Shown piece by piece: positions 1 to 6,592 of a stretch of DNA of 18,794 nucleotides. The stretch covers positions 1 to 18,794 of the forward strand of contig JAKAMM010000006.1 in NCBI GenBank assembly GCA_021812905.1. The letters run 5' to 3'. The stretch comes from Chloroflexota bacterium. Its GTDB lineage: Bacteria; Chloroflexota; Anaerolineae; Anaerolineales; Villigracilaceae. Each line of letters starts with the position of its first letter. The stretch's first letter is position 1. The notes under the pieces were generated by a model that had not been told where the DNA came from, searched no databases, and saw nothing but the letters and a program-made list of their open reading frames with translations. The position numbers and the translations under genes were made by a program.

Positions 1-2572
1 CATTCTCATTTAGAAAAACCACTGCACTATCGAAAGAAAGAACCAGGGCCAGCCCATTCAACAAACTGTTCAACACATTTTCCAGATCAAGGCTGGAAGC
101 CAGCGTGTTGGCCGCCTGACGCAGCGTTTCGGCCTCCTGGCGGCGTAGACGTTCGGCTTCAAACAGACGCGCATTCTGTATGGCAATCGCGATCTGCGCC
201 GCGAGCGTTTCCAACAGGCGTTGGTCCGCTTCGGTGTAGGCGTTCATGCCGGCGCTCTCAATGTTTACCACGCCGATGATCAAATTTCCAACCATAAGCG
301 GTACGCACAACTCCGATCGGGCATCTTCCGAGGTCGAGACGTAACGCGCGTCAGTGCGAACATCGCCCAGGCAAATGCTTTGTCCGTGTTGCGCAACCCA
401 ACCGGTAATGCCGTTTCCCAAACGAAGTTCATGTAAAATGACATATTCCTTATATTCCTGAATGGATGTAAACCACCGCCCTTGATCGCTGACCGCGAAA
501 GGAACCAAATTTCCGGACGGTTCATCCACCAGAAGGACGGCCCCATGGTCGTAATCCAGTATTTTCTTGAGCAGGCGGATCAATTCATCCGCCAGAGTCT
601 CCGGTGTCAGGATCCGCTGGAGGCGCTGGGAGGCATCATAAATGACCGAGAGTTCCGTCAGGCGCTGTTGCAGGGCGTCTTCGGCCAGTTTGCGTTCGGT
701 AATATCCCGTCCAACCCAAACGACCGTGCCTGCTGTCAGCGGGGAAGTCGTACCGGAAAACCAGGTGATGTGGTCGCCAATCAAAAGAGCATATTCAAAT
801 CGAATGGTCTGTTTTTTGTCCAGCGCCTCGCGGATGTGCCCTACAAGCTCATCGGCCTTTTGCCGCGAGTAGACCTCGTGCATGCATGTGCCCAATAGCA
901 TTTCAGCCGGTTGATGCAGTAGATCGGGATTGGTAGGAGCTATTTTGAGATAGCGGCCATCTCTATCGAGCACCAGCACAACGTCCGGCATGGATGCGAA
1001 AATGGCGCTGAGTTCCGCTTCGGATGCGGTCAGCGCCTCTTCGCTCCGTTTGCGGTTGGTGATATCAATGTGGATACCCTGCCAATATAAAGGTTGCCCG
1101 GCATCATCCCTGATCAACACGGCTTCGTCTTTGATCCAAACGATGTGACCGTCGCGTGCCACCAGGCGATATTCCATCCTAAACGGTTCACCGGTTTTAT
1201 TGGCACGGATGCTTTCCGTTTGCCAGGCCGCGTAATCATCCGGATGAATTACCCTTTTCCAAAAATCCGGGTGCGTCGTCCATGCCTCCGGTTTATATCC
1301 CAGCCAGGCTTCCACCTGAGGGCTGATGTAAATCGTGGAGCTAAGATCATTCACATCGTCCACGTAGAAAATCGCGCTGACATTTTCCACCAAAGCGCGA
1401 TACTTTGCCTCGGCTGCACGTTGGGACTCTTCGGCGCGTTTACGCTCGGTAATATCCTGCGCCAGGGCAATGACCACATCTTGGCCGAGATAGGTTCCTT
1501 TATACAAGCGCACATTCTTGGGAAAGGCCTCGCCGTTGTTCCGTAATCCCCAGAACTCAAATTCCTGCGGTTGGCCCTCGAAGGCAAGCTGGATGGCGCG
1601 TTGCACTTTCTTAAGATCGTTCCTGCCCGGCGCAGAAATAAGCGCGGGCGTCTTGCCAATCAGAAACTCGCGCGGGTAACCATACATTTTTACCGCGCCG
1701 TCATTGATGTCCAAAAAGCGGCCTTTGCGGTCTTGAACATAGATCGCTTCTGTCACGCTGTTGAATAGGCTGTGATAACTGCTTTCAAGCGCGCGCGCCT
1801 TGTCTTCAAGACGCTTACTTTCGGTAATATCGCGCACTATACCAGAAATGACATTATCTTTCAGGCTGGCGCTTAACCACACCCATTTCACTTCCCGCGA
1901 ACGAGTGACGAACTGGGTTTCAAAGTTGTTTACTGCGCCGCCTCGTTTCAGCGCGGCGATGATCTTCTTACGGTCGCCGGGATTCTTATAAATCTCTTGA
2001 GCGGATCCCAGCAGTTTCATCTCTTTTGCTGACTTAAAGCCCATCAATTTGGCCAACACATCGTTCACATAAACGATCTTCCCCTGTACGGTTGTTTGGT
2101 ATATGCCAGCCAGTGAGTTCTCGACCAGATTTCGATATCGTTCCTCGGATTCCGCCAGCTCCCTCAGCACAAGTTTGTTTTCCGTAATGTCCTTTGCCGA
2201 GACCAGCACAGCTTTACGGCCTTCATAAGTTAATTTATGGGATGTGATCTCGACATGGATAATGGAACCGTCTTTTTTGCAATGCCGCCATTCCCCCGAA
2301 TGCTGCAGACGGGGCCGCCTGGCCTGCGCATGTTTCTTAACGCGCTTGACATCCTCCGGCGGACGTATGTCTGTGATGCGCAGTTTGAGGAATTCATCAC
2401 GCGAGTAACCGTAAAGTTCCACCGCCGCCGCGTTGACATCCAGAAAAGACAATGTTTCCAGGTCATACACCCACATCGGAAGCGGATTGTTATCAAAAAG
2501 CAGACGAAAGTTTTTATTCTTGTTCCCCTCAGGTTTGCGAGAGGCAGACTTGGAAGGTGTTTTTGATCTCAT
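1..2572 (-). CDS. Multi-PAS/GAF sensor protein, partial at C terminus
   Basis: The frame is open from ATG 2572 to the window edge, giving 857 residues without a stop. An in-frame TGA lies three codons upstream of the ATG and a GAGG sits just before it, so the start is firm. Five PAS units follow in series, at roughly residues 18-130, 145-250, 266-378, 390-507 and 520-625. Each ends in a typical PAC signature such as DITE(R/S)K(R/L). A GAF domain follows at about 640-800 and a second GAF begins near 820. These domains sense small ligands or redox state in the cytoplasm; no membrane segment is visible. The output domain (histidine kinase, GGDEF or other) lies outside the window, so the signalling role cannot be stated. 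Confidence 0.9.
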   Translation of the reverse strand, partial: MRSKTPSKSASRKPEGNKNKNFRLLFDNNPLPMWVYDLETLSFLDVNAAAVELYGYSRDEFLKLRITDIRPPEDVKRVKKHAQARRPRLQHSGEWRHCKKDGSIIHVEITSHKLTYEGRKAVLVSAKDITENKLVLRELAESEERYRNLVENSLAGIYQTTVQGKIVYVNDVLAKLMGFKSAKEMKLLGSAQEIYKNPGDRKKIIAALKRGGAVNNFETQFVTRSREVKWVWLSASLKDNVISGIVRDITESKRLEDKARALESSYHSLFNSVTEAIYVQDRKGRFLDINDGAVKMYGYPREFLIGKTPALISAPGRNDLKKVQRAIQLAFEGQPQEFEFWGLRNNGEAFPKNVRLYKGTYLGQDVVIALAQDITERKRAEESQRAAEAKYRALVENVSAIFYVDDVNDLSSTIYISPQVEAWLGYKPEAWTTHPDFWKRVIHPDDYAAWQTESIRANKTGEPFRMEYRLVARDGHIVWIKDEAVLIRDDAGQPLYWQGIHIDITNRKRSEEALTASEAELSAIFASMPDVVLVLDRDGRYLKIAPTNPDLLHQPAEMLLGTCMHEVYSRQKADELVGHIREALDKKQTIRFEYALLIGDHITWFSGTTSPLTAGTVVWVGRDITERKLAEDALQQRLTELSVIYDASQRLQRILTPETLADELIRLLKKILDYDHGAVLLVDEPSGNLVPFAVSDQGRWFTSIQEYKEYVILHELRLGNGITGWVAQHGQSICLGDVRTDARYVSTSEDARSELCVPLMVGNLIIGVVNIESAGMNAYTEADQRLLETLAAQIAIAIQNARLFEAERLRRQEAETLRQAANTLASSLDLENVLNSLLNGLALVLSFDSAVVFLNEN

Positions 2573-2927
2573 GCAACCTCAGTCTCAAAAGATCGGATAC
2601 CAGGATGCTTCCGGATAACTTCATTTTACTCTTATTTATTCTGGTTTGGTAACTCCTCAAGTATGGCATTGTGACTGCTAAATATGGCGGCATAGCGCTG
2701 AATCGGCGCAAGTTTTCCACAGGTTCGGCCACCACATATAACCATTTATCGAAACTTTCGTCTTTTTTGCTATATATCGCGCTTTCTGCCAAAACGCCCC
2801 ACTTCCCCCTTCTTTTTGAGATGATATGCTTTTGGGTAAGAAAAGAAAAGGGATGTGAAATATTGAATCCGGGTTGTGCCAACCCCAAACGTTTTTGGCA
2901 GGCCGGTAATATTTTTCGACGCAAGAG
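2573..2927. other. Gene-free gap between pyrE and the PAS sensor gene
   Basis: No convincing gene is seen on either strand; the overlapping short open frames resemble nothing and have no ribosome site. The gap must hold the promoter of the sensor gene. On the minus strand a TAAAAT at about 2623-2628 could be its -10 box, but the -35 match (TTACCA, 18-nt spacer) is weak. The right part contains half of a palindromic element, listed separately. No strong terminator for pyrE was found. Confidence 0.5.
2789..2829 (-). repeat. Half copy of the MITE-like element found at 12057-12147
   Basis: Read on the minus strand, this stretch matches the left arm of the element in the four-helix-bundle gene. 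About 33 consecutive bases running from TCTCAAAAAG through GGGGGAAGTGGGG to GTTTTGG agree with a single difference (GGGGC versus GGGGT). The GC-rich centre and the second arm are absent, so it is a truncated copy, or a solo arm, of the same family. Confidence 0.7.
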
Positions 2928-3533
2928 TCATCGCCAGGTTTTTAAAAATCTGCGCGCCTCTTCGATCTCACCCTTCCCGGCCTTGCCGGCCTTTTCCCAA
3001 TAGTCCAGCAACTCGGAAATTGTCAGGACAGCGTGAAGATGGAGTCCCGCCTCGGCCAGCGCCTCTTTGGCTCCGGATTGTCTGTCTATTAATACGACGA
3101 TATCCTTTACGATCAATCCGGCGCCGGTCAGTTTTTCGATTGCTTCGAACTTGCTGCCACCGGTGGTGGCCAGGTCATCGATCACAATGACTGTTTCGCC
3201 AGCGTGGTACTCGCCCTCGATTTCAGCCTTTGTGCCATAGGTCTTGACTTCCTTGCGCGGGTAGATCATCGGGTAGCCCCCGGCGAGGCTGATGGCGGTG
3301 GCAATTGGAATTGCCGCGTAGGGCAACCCAGCGATCCTGTCGAATGACAAATTGGAGATCAGGGGAATAAAGGCGGAAGCGACTTGCTCCAGCAGTTTTG
3401 GATAAGAGATGATCCGGCGCAAATCAATATAGATTGGCGACTTGAGTCCCGACTTTAATGTGAATTCCCCAAATTGGATACAACCAGCCTCCACAAGACT
3501 GTCGGCAAGCAAAGCGATGGATTTTTCGGTCAT
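2928..3533 (-). CDS. pyrE: Orotate phosphoribosyltransferase
   Basis: This 201-residue protein joins orotate to PRPP to give orotidine 5'-phosphate, the fifth step of de novo UMP synthesis, in the cytoplasm. The PRPP-binding loop VIVIDDLATTGG is at about residues 115-126. The substrate-side segment KSGLKSPIYIDLR (27-39) and the flexible catalytic loop region (about 92-108, YPRKEVKTYGTKAEIEG) are both present. The length is usual for the family. The open frame extends upstream to 3722, but that extension overlaps the neighbouring SCO1664-family gene. The ATG at 3533 is preceded by GGAAAGGA and starts with MTEKS, so I use it. The gene stands 53 bp after the kinase-like gene in the same direction, with no other pyrimidine genes in view. 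Confidence 0.95.
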   Translation of the reverse strand: MTEKSIALLADSLVEAGCIQFGEFTLKSGLKSPIYIDLRRIISYPKLLEQVASAFIPLISNLSFDRIAGLPYAAIPIATAISLAGGYPMIYPRKEVKTYGTKAEIEGEYHAGETVIVIDDLATTGGSKFEAIEKLTGAGLIVKDIVVLIDRQSGAKEALAEAGLHLHAVLTISELLDYWEKAGKAGKGEIEEARRFLKTWR

Positions 3534-3586
3534 CGTGTTGTCCTTTCCAAAAACGCCTGGAAATGTGGTCTGGATACACTCTTCGC

Positions 3587-4300
3587 TTAGATTGGCGGAT
3601 AAGGAAATGCGCGCCGGTCCCTCGGGGCGGGCGGGAAAACTTTCAAAGCGATTAATTTGTCGGCGCGGGTTTGCAACGCGGCGATCTCTGCTGGGCTGAG
3701 ATACGGCTCCAGGGGGCCGCACAAGTCGCGGCTCCGGGAAAGAAGCGAGAGCAATTCATCTGGAATGGGAAGCCCGGCAAAGTCCCAAATCACTGTCCGC
3801 AATTTATCTTCTGCGTGAAAACAAATGCCGTGATCGATGGCCCACAGTTTGTTCGTATTGGTCGCAAAAAAGACATGGCTGCCTTTGCGGTCGGCATTGT
3901 TGACCAGCAAGTCAAAGAGTACGACCGGCTTCAAGCGCGCTTTATCCTCCGCGCTGAAATTGAAGTAATGATATTCGGGATCGTACTCGATGTATTGCTG
4001 CAGGGAGCCGGGGCCGTACGGACCGTCGTCTCGAAGCGTCGTGAACGGGACAAAGTGAAAACCGAGCGATTCACTGACGAGATAGGCGGCCACCTCGCGC
4101 GAGGCGAGCGAGTTTTCGGGGAAATCCCACAGGGGCTGTTCGCCTTTGGATGGTTTGTAAACGGCGGAAAGTTCGCGGCCTTCGTGCTGAACGCTGACGA
4201 GGAAAGTGTAATTCGAGCCAAACGTGAATTGACCTTTCAGTTCAATCGCGCCAAACTGAAGGACAGTCTTAAGAGTTTCGTTGGACTGATTACTGATCAC
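3587..4300 (-). CDS. SCO1664-family protein (PI3/4-kinase-like fold)
   Basis: This 237-residue protein matches the SCO1664 family (TIGR03843 as I recall it), distant relatives of phosphatidylinositol-kinase and HipA folds with no settled substrate. Kinase-like landmarks are visible: a candidate ATP lysine in AVYKPSKG (about K49), a catalytic-loop-like NNADRKGSH (134-142) and a metal-binding-like DHG (156-158). The C terminus ends in the family's Pro-rich FPYPPI. The frame also opens at a GTG at 4330, but the 30 extra bases look like repeat sequence (CAGTGATCAGTAATCAGT) and lack a ribosome site. I therefore prefer the GTG at 4300, without certainty. It follows the DUF3090 gene in the same direction, the pairing known from Actinobacteria and Chloroflexi. 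Confidence 0.8.
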   Translation of the reverse strand: MISNQSNETLKTVLQFGAIELKGQFTFGSNYTFLVSVQHEGRELSAVYKPSKGEQPLWDFPENSLASREVAAYLVSESLGFHFVPFTTLRDDGPYGPGSLQQYIEYDPEYHYFNFSAEDKARLKPVVLFDLLVNNADRKGSHVFFATNTNKLWAIDHGICFHAEDKLRTVIWDFAGLPIPDELLSLLSRSRDLCGPLEPYLSPAEIAALQTRADKLIALKVFPPAPRDRRAFPYPPI

Positions 4301-4346
4301 TGAAAACTGCCTGCACCGTGCCGCAGGCACAGGTGGTTACTGAGAA

Positions 4347-4874
4347 TTAGTGTCTATTCCCGTTCTTCTTCGGGCAGAAGTGGCCTTCGGATTCTTCGGG
4401 CTGGCCGCACTGCGGACAGATGGCCCGTCCGCGCTGGACCACTTCCGTGCCCCAACGCGCCAGCCTGCGAACCTGTGGGCGCGAGCACCAGAAGCGGATC
4501 GCTGAGGCTTCTTCGGGCTCCTGCTCCTCCGTCAATAATTCGCGCGCAAACAGCACAACGCGATCACGCAGCTGGTCGTAACCGAGGCCGATCTCGCCGA
4601 CGCGGAACAGCGGATCCACCGGAGGATGAATGCGCATCTGCTCCTCGACGTAATCCGCCTCGGCTTCCTCGAGGCTTGGATTCTGCCGTTCGATTTCCGC
4701 CAGGAATTTTTCCACGCCGATGGCCAAAGATTGCAACTGGGCCTTCTCGATGATTACGGTATAGGTCTTCTCGGCTTGAAAGGCCTGAATGTAAAAAACG
4801 CGCTGGCCGGGCTGGCCAATCGCGTCGCTTGTTATATAGTCGCAGGGATCAACATCAACTTCAAAACGTGGCAA
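4347..4874 (-). CDS. DUF3090 family protein
   Basis: This 175-residue protein matches DUF3090, a family of unknown function usually encoded beside the SCO1664-type gene found immediately downstream here. The N-terminal part carries the family's FYIQAFQAEKTYTVIIEK strand region (27-44). The C terminus has a compact zinc-ribbon-like motif CPQC-x8-HFC (153-167) followed by the characteristic NGNRH end. The start is a TTG preceded by GAAGG with a 6-nt spacer; no ATG or GTG nearby fits as well. The pair probably acts together, but the sequence gives no substrate. Confidence 0.85.
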   Translation of the reverse strand: MPRFEVDVDPCDYITSDAIGQPGQRVFYIQAFQAEKTYTVIIEKAQLQSLAIGVEKFLAEIERQNPSLEEAEADYVEEQMRIHPPVDPLFRVGEIGLGYDQLRDRVVLFARELLTEEQEPEEASAIRFWCSRPQVRRLARWGTEVVQRGRAICPQCGQPEESEGHFCPKKNGNRH

Positions 4875-5009
4875 AGGTTACCTTCGTGAGGGGAGTATAC
4901 CAGAAATCAATATAAGGCTTTTTGGCAGGTCCCAGTGGGAAAGTTGTTCTTCGCGCCAGCGGAATATTCATCAAAGACTTGGAATTCTCAGAGGGTTCAT
5001 AATTGCAAT

Positions 5010-5240
5010 ATATCCAAGTTTGATAAAATCCTTGAAAAGGTTCTGCGCGGAGCATCCGACGCAAATATTGACTTTCAAGATTTGCGCTAATTGTTGACTG
5101 AACTTGGAATTGACGAAAGAATTTGCAGTAGTCATCACATCTTCACAAAAGGAGGCGTGATGGAAATCATCAACTTGCAGGCAAAAGGTTCGAAGGCCAA
5201 ACCTTATCAGGTGAAGCAGGTTCGTAATTTGATTTTGTGA
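5010..5240 (+). pseudogene. Degenerate hicA-like toxin gene
   Basis: One frame reads SKFDKILEKVLRGASDAN, then IDFQDLR, a TAA (5088-5090), LLTELGIDERI, SSHHIFTKGGV and finally KGSKAKPYQVKQVRNLIL before TGA. This follows the HicA family (small double-stranded-RNA-binding-like mRNA interferases) along its whole length, including the catalytic histidine region SHHIF. It is broken twice: the position expected for ATG is ATA (5010-5012), and a TAA sits where the family usually has Gln. A downstream ATG at 5160 with a fine AAAGGAGG site could only make a 26-residue tail fragment. No hicB antitoxin gene is visible on either side. It is most likely a dead toxin gene that lost its partner. Confidence 0.7.
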
Positions 5241-5431
5241 TTTGATTTGTTACGAGTATTCCATGCGCCAAATATTAACACAGATATTGCCACGCCAATC
5301 AGCCCAGCGAGAAGAACCAGTGCTGATTCAAGGTTGAGCCAGTTTTTCCCAAACGACCAGAACAAGATGACTCCGATTAGAAATGCAGAGACATAGGAAA
5401 TCACAGACCAATTTACCTTATTGTTTTTCAC
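5207..5431 (-). CDS. Small two-helix membrane protein
   Basis: This is a predicted 74-residue protein with two hydrophobic stretches, about residues 9-26 (VISYVSAFLIGVILFWSF) and 34-54 (SALVLLAGLIGVAISVLIF), so a hairpin in the membrane. The GTG start at 5431 is preceded by AAAGGAAAG; the frame is open to 5572, but the upstream part overlaps a cupredoxin-like remnant in another frame. That remnant stops 14 bp before this start, suggesting the two were once co-transcribed. The last residues overlap the hicA pseudogene on the opposite strand, which suggests the C terminus was fused by a rearrangement. I do not recognise a family. Confidence 0.5.
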   Translation of the reverse strand: MKNNKVNWSVISYVSAFLIGVILFWSFGKNWLNLESALVLLAGLIGVAISVLIFGAWNTRNKSNHKIKLRTCFT

Positions 5432-5445
5432 TTTCTTTCCTTTCT

Positions 5446-5502
5446 TTACCCCACGATCAACTTGCCGCGCAACATGCCCATCTGGCATTGCGCGCTGAAA
5501 GT
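5446..5502 (-). pseudogene. C-terminal remnant of a cupredoxin-like protein
   Basis: The minus strand encodes TFSAQCQMGMLRGKLIVG followed by TAA. The segment CQMGMLRGKLIV has the form of the last copper-binding loop and final strand of small cupredoxins (pattern C-x-MGM-x-G-x-hydrophobic). An in-frame TAA lies directly upstream and no matching cupredoxin body can be read in the other frames up to 5580, so only the tail survives. The match is short, so this rests on one motif. Confidence 0.45.
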
Positions 5503-5577
5503 TTATTTTGAGTTCAAAAAATTTGTCAGAGTGATTTGGCTGATTCGCGAATACGCCATTTGGCGCATGCAAAAAAG

Positions 5578-5606
5578 TTGACAGTCCTCCATGAGAACAT
5601 TACAAT
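5578..5606 (+). promoter_or_regulatory. Sigma-70-type promoter of the arsR operon
   Basis: TTGACA (5578-5583) and TACAAT (5601-5606) are separated by exactly 17 nt. Both boxes are near consensus. The predicted start lies about 25 nt before the arsR ATG at 5639. Confidence 0.8.
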
Positions 5607-5624
5607 ATTCTAAATTTCTAATAT
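5605..5624. promoter_or_regulatory. Palindromic candidate operator for the ArsR-type repressor
   Basis: ATATTCTAAATTTCTAATAT is an imperfect palindrome of the form ATATTnnAAATTTnnAATAT, with 16 of 20 positions symmetric. It overlaps the end of the -10 box and the expected transcription start, a position where an ArsR-family dimer would block initiation. Autoregulation by the next gene is inferred. Confidence 0.6.
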
Positions 5625-5638
5625 AAAGAGGATAACAA

Positions 5639-5983
5639 ATGACAGACCGTCAAACATATAAACTACATGCGAGCATCTGCCATACATTAGCCAATCCCAA
5701 ACGGCTGGAAATCATAGACAAATTGCGCGCCCGCGAATTGTCGGTAACTGAACTGGCGGGGGCTTTGGAAATCAGCCAGTCTAACCTGTCACAGCACCTG
5801 GCGCTCATGCGGCAGAGGGGCATCGTCACATCGCGACGCGAGGGGTTGAACGTTTTCTACAAGTTGAGCAATCCTAAGATCATCCAAGCCTGCGACTTAA
5901 TGCGGCAGGTGCTGTTGGAACATTTAGAGACTTCCGCTGAACTGGCGCGAGAAAAAATTACAGAAAAGGAACCCATAGCATGA
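5639..5983 (+). CDS. ArsR-family winged-helix repressor, possible persulfide sensor
   Basis: This 114-residue protein is a typical ArsR/SmtB repressor. HTH residues 34-61 (LSVTELAGALEISQSNLSQHL and onward) form the recognition helix and YKLSNP the wing. The metal-binding ELCVCD-type motif of the arsenic/cadmium sensors is missing: that helix reads ELSVTEL. It has only two cysteines, C14 in the first helix (SICHTLANPKRL) and C85 in the last helix (IIQACDLM). A cysteine pair of this kind is used by the sulfide/persulfide sensors SqrR and BigR to form a tetrasulfide link. The downstream SQR-like gene makes that reading attractive, but it is inference. AGAGGA precedes the ATG, and the stop overlaps the next start (ATGA), so the two genes are translationally coupled. 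Confidence 0.92.
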   Translation: MTDRQTYKLHASICHTLANPKRLEIIDKLRARELSVTELAGALEISQSNLSQHLALMRQRGIVTSRREGLNVFYKLSNPKIIQACDLMRQVLLEHLETSAELAREKITEKEPIA

Positions 5984-6348
5984 CCGAAACCAAAATGACA
6001 AACTACCTGCTCATTATCAACGATGGCCCTTATGGGAATGAACGAGCCTATAATGCCTTGCGGCTTGCTATGAATCTCGCCAAACGACCCGAAGAAACGC
6101 ATGTGCGCGTCTTTCTGATGGGTGACGGCGTGCAATGTGCCGCGCGCGGACAGGAAACGCCGCAGGGATACTACAACGTCGAGCGCATGTTGAGTTCTGT
6201 TCTGCGCGGCGGCGAGGTGGCAACCTGAGGGACGTGCCAGAAAGCCCGAGGTCTCGGGCAAGACGCATTAATGGAAAACATCCAAAGCGGGAGCATGGAA
6301 TTGCTCACCGACTGGACACTGGCAGCGGACAAGGTGCTGGTGTTTTAA
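5980..6348 (+). CDS. DsrE-family protein with a candidate selenocysteine (UGA-encoded)
   Basis: The frame opens at ATG 5980, overlapping the arsR stop, and reads a DsrE-like sulfur-carrier fold (LLIINDGPYGNERAYNALRLA, then VRVFLMGDGVQCA). A plain reading ends at TGA 6226-6228 after 82 residues, too short for the family. Past the TGA the same frame continues GTCQKARGLGQDALMENIQS and ends LTDWTLAADKVLVF, stop TAA 6346-6348, for 122 residues in all. The TGA holds the place of the first Cys in the family's CxxC, giving U83-G-T-C86. A hairpin matching a bacterial SECIS follows at once. With read-through the gap to the next gene is 12 bp, like the rest of the operon; without it, 132 bp. DsrE-type proteins carry persulfide sulfur on cysteine, so a selenol there would be a more reactive nucleophile. 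A recent nonsense mutation is the alternative but does not explain the hairpin. Confidence 0.85.
6244..6259 (+). promoter_or_regulatory. Candidate bacterial SECIS hairpin
   Basis: GCCCGA-GGTC-TCGGGC forms a perfect 6-bp stem with a GGUC loop. The loop starts 21 nt after the TGA, within the 16-37 nt range usually given for bacterial SECIS elements, and has guanine in its first two positions. The core CGAGGUCUCG closely resembles the GCAGGUCUGC apex of the E. coli fdhF element that binds SelB. A flanking GUGC/GCAU pairing (6234-6237 with 6265-6268) could extend the stem across an internal loop. Confidence 0.8.
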
Positions 6349-6360
6349 CGCGAGGAGTCT

Positions 6361-6588
6361 GTGGCGCGCGAGATTCGCATCCAACTTCAGACTGAGAACT
6401 GCCGCGCCTGCCGCCGCTGTCTCGCGGCTGAGGTTTGTAAAGTGCGCGCCATCATGCGGATTGACGATGATGAACCGCCATACATTGATATCGAACGTTG
6501 CTATGACTGCCGTTTATGCATCCCCGCTTGTCACTTCGACGCGCTTCGTGTTGCAGGCAATATTCTGTTATCGGTAACTCATAGGTGA
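6361..6588 (+). CDS. 4Fe-4S ferredoxin-like protein
   Basis: This 75-residue protein has eight cysteines in two motifs: C14xxC17xxC20x5C26, and C47xxC50xxC53x3C57. That is the pattern of a small two-cluster ferredoxin with a lengthened first motif. The last motif reads CHFDAL, where most ferredoxins have CPxxAI, which may tune the potential. The start is a GTG with GAGGAG just ahead (short 3-nt spacer). It lies 12 bp after the true stop of the DsrE-like gene and 4 bp before the SQR-like gene, so it is a likely electron carrier for these two. The direct partner is not shown by the sequence. Confidence 0.88.
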   Translation: MAREIRIQLQTENCRACRRCLAAEVCKVRAIMRIDDDEPPYIDIERCYDCRLCIPACHFDALRVAGNILLSVTHR

Positions 6589-6592
6589 AATC

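Noticed and set aside
2875..2910. TGCCAA...TTGGCA hairpin after pyrE as a terminator
   Set aside because: Only 6 bp of stem with a 12-nt loop and no T-run on the minus strand.
3534..3722. 63-residue N-terminal extension of PyrE
   Set aside because: It overlaps the SCO1664-family gene, is absent from other PyrE proteins, and the internal ATG has a good ribosome site.
4861..5064. Minus-strand open frame of 67 codons upstream of the DUF3090 gene
   Set aside because: Runs antisense to the hicA fossil, resembles no family and has no start signals.
5238..5240. TGA at the end of the hicA-like frame as a second selenocysteine codon
   Set aside because: No SECIS-like hairpin follows, Sec is not expected in HicA, and the gene is already broken upstream.
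5980..6228. An 82-residue DsrE-like protein ending at TGA 6226
   Set aside because: Too short for the family, while the frame continues with conserved C-terminal sequence and a SECIS-like hairpin; the longer selenoprotein reading explains more.
6135..6395. Overlapping plus-strand open frame of 86 codons
   Set aside because: Arg-rich shadow of the DsrE-like and ferredoxin genes with no ribosome site or family resemblance.
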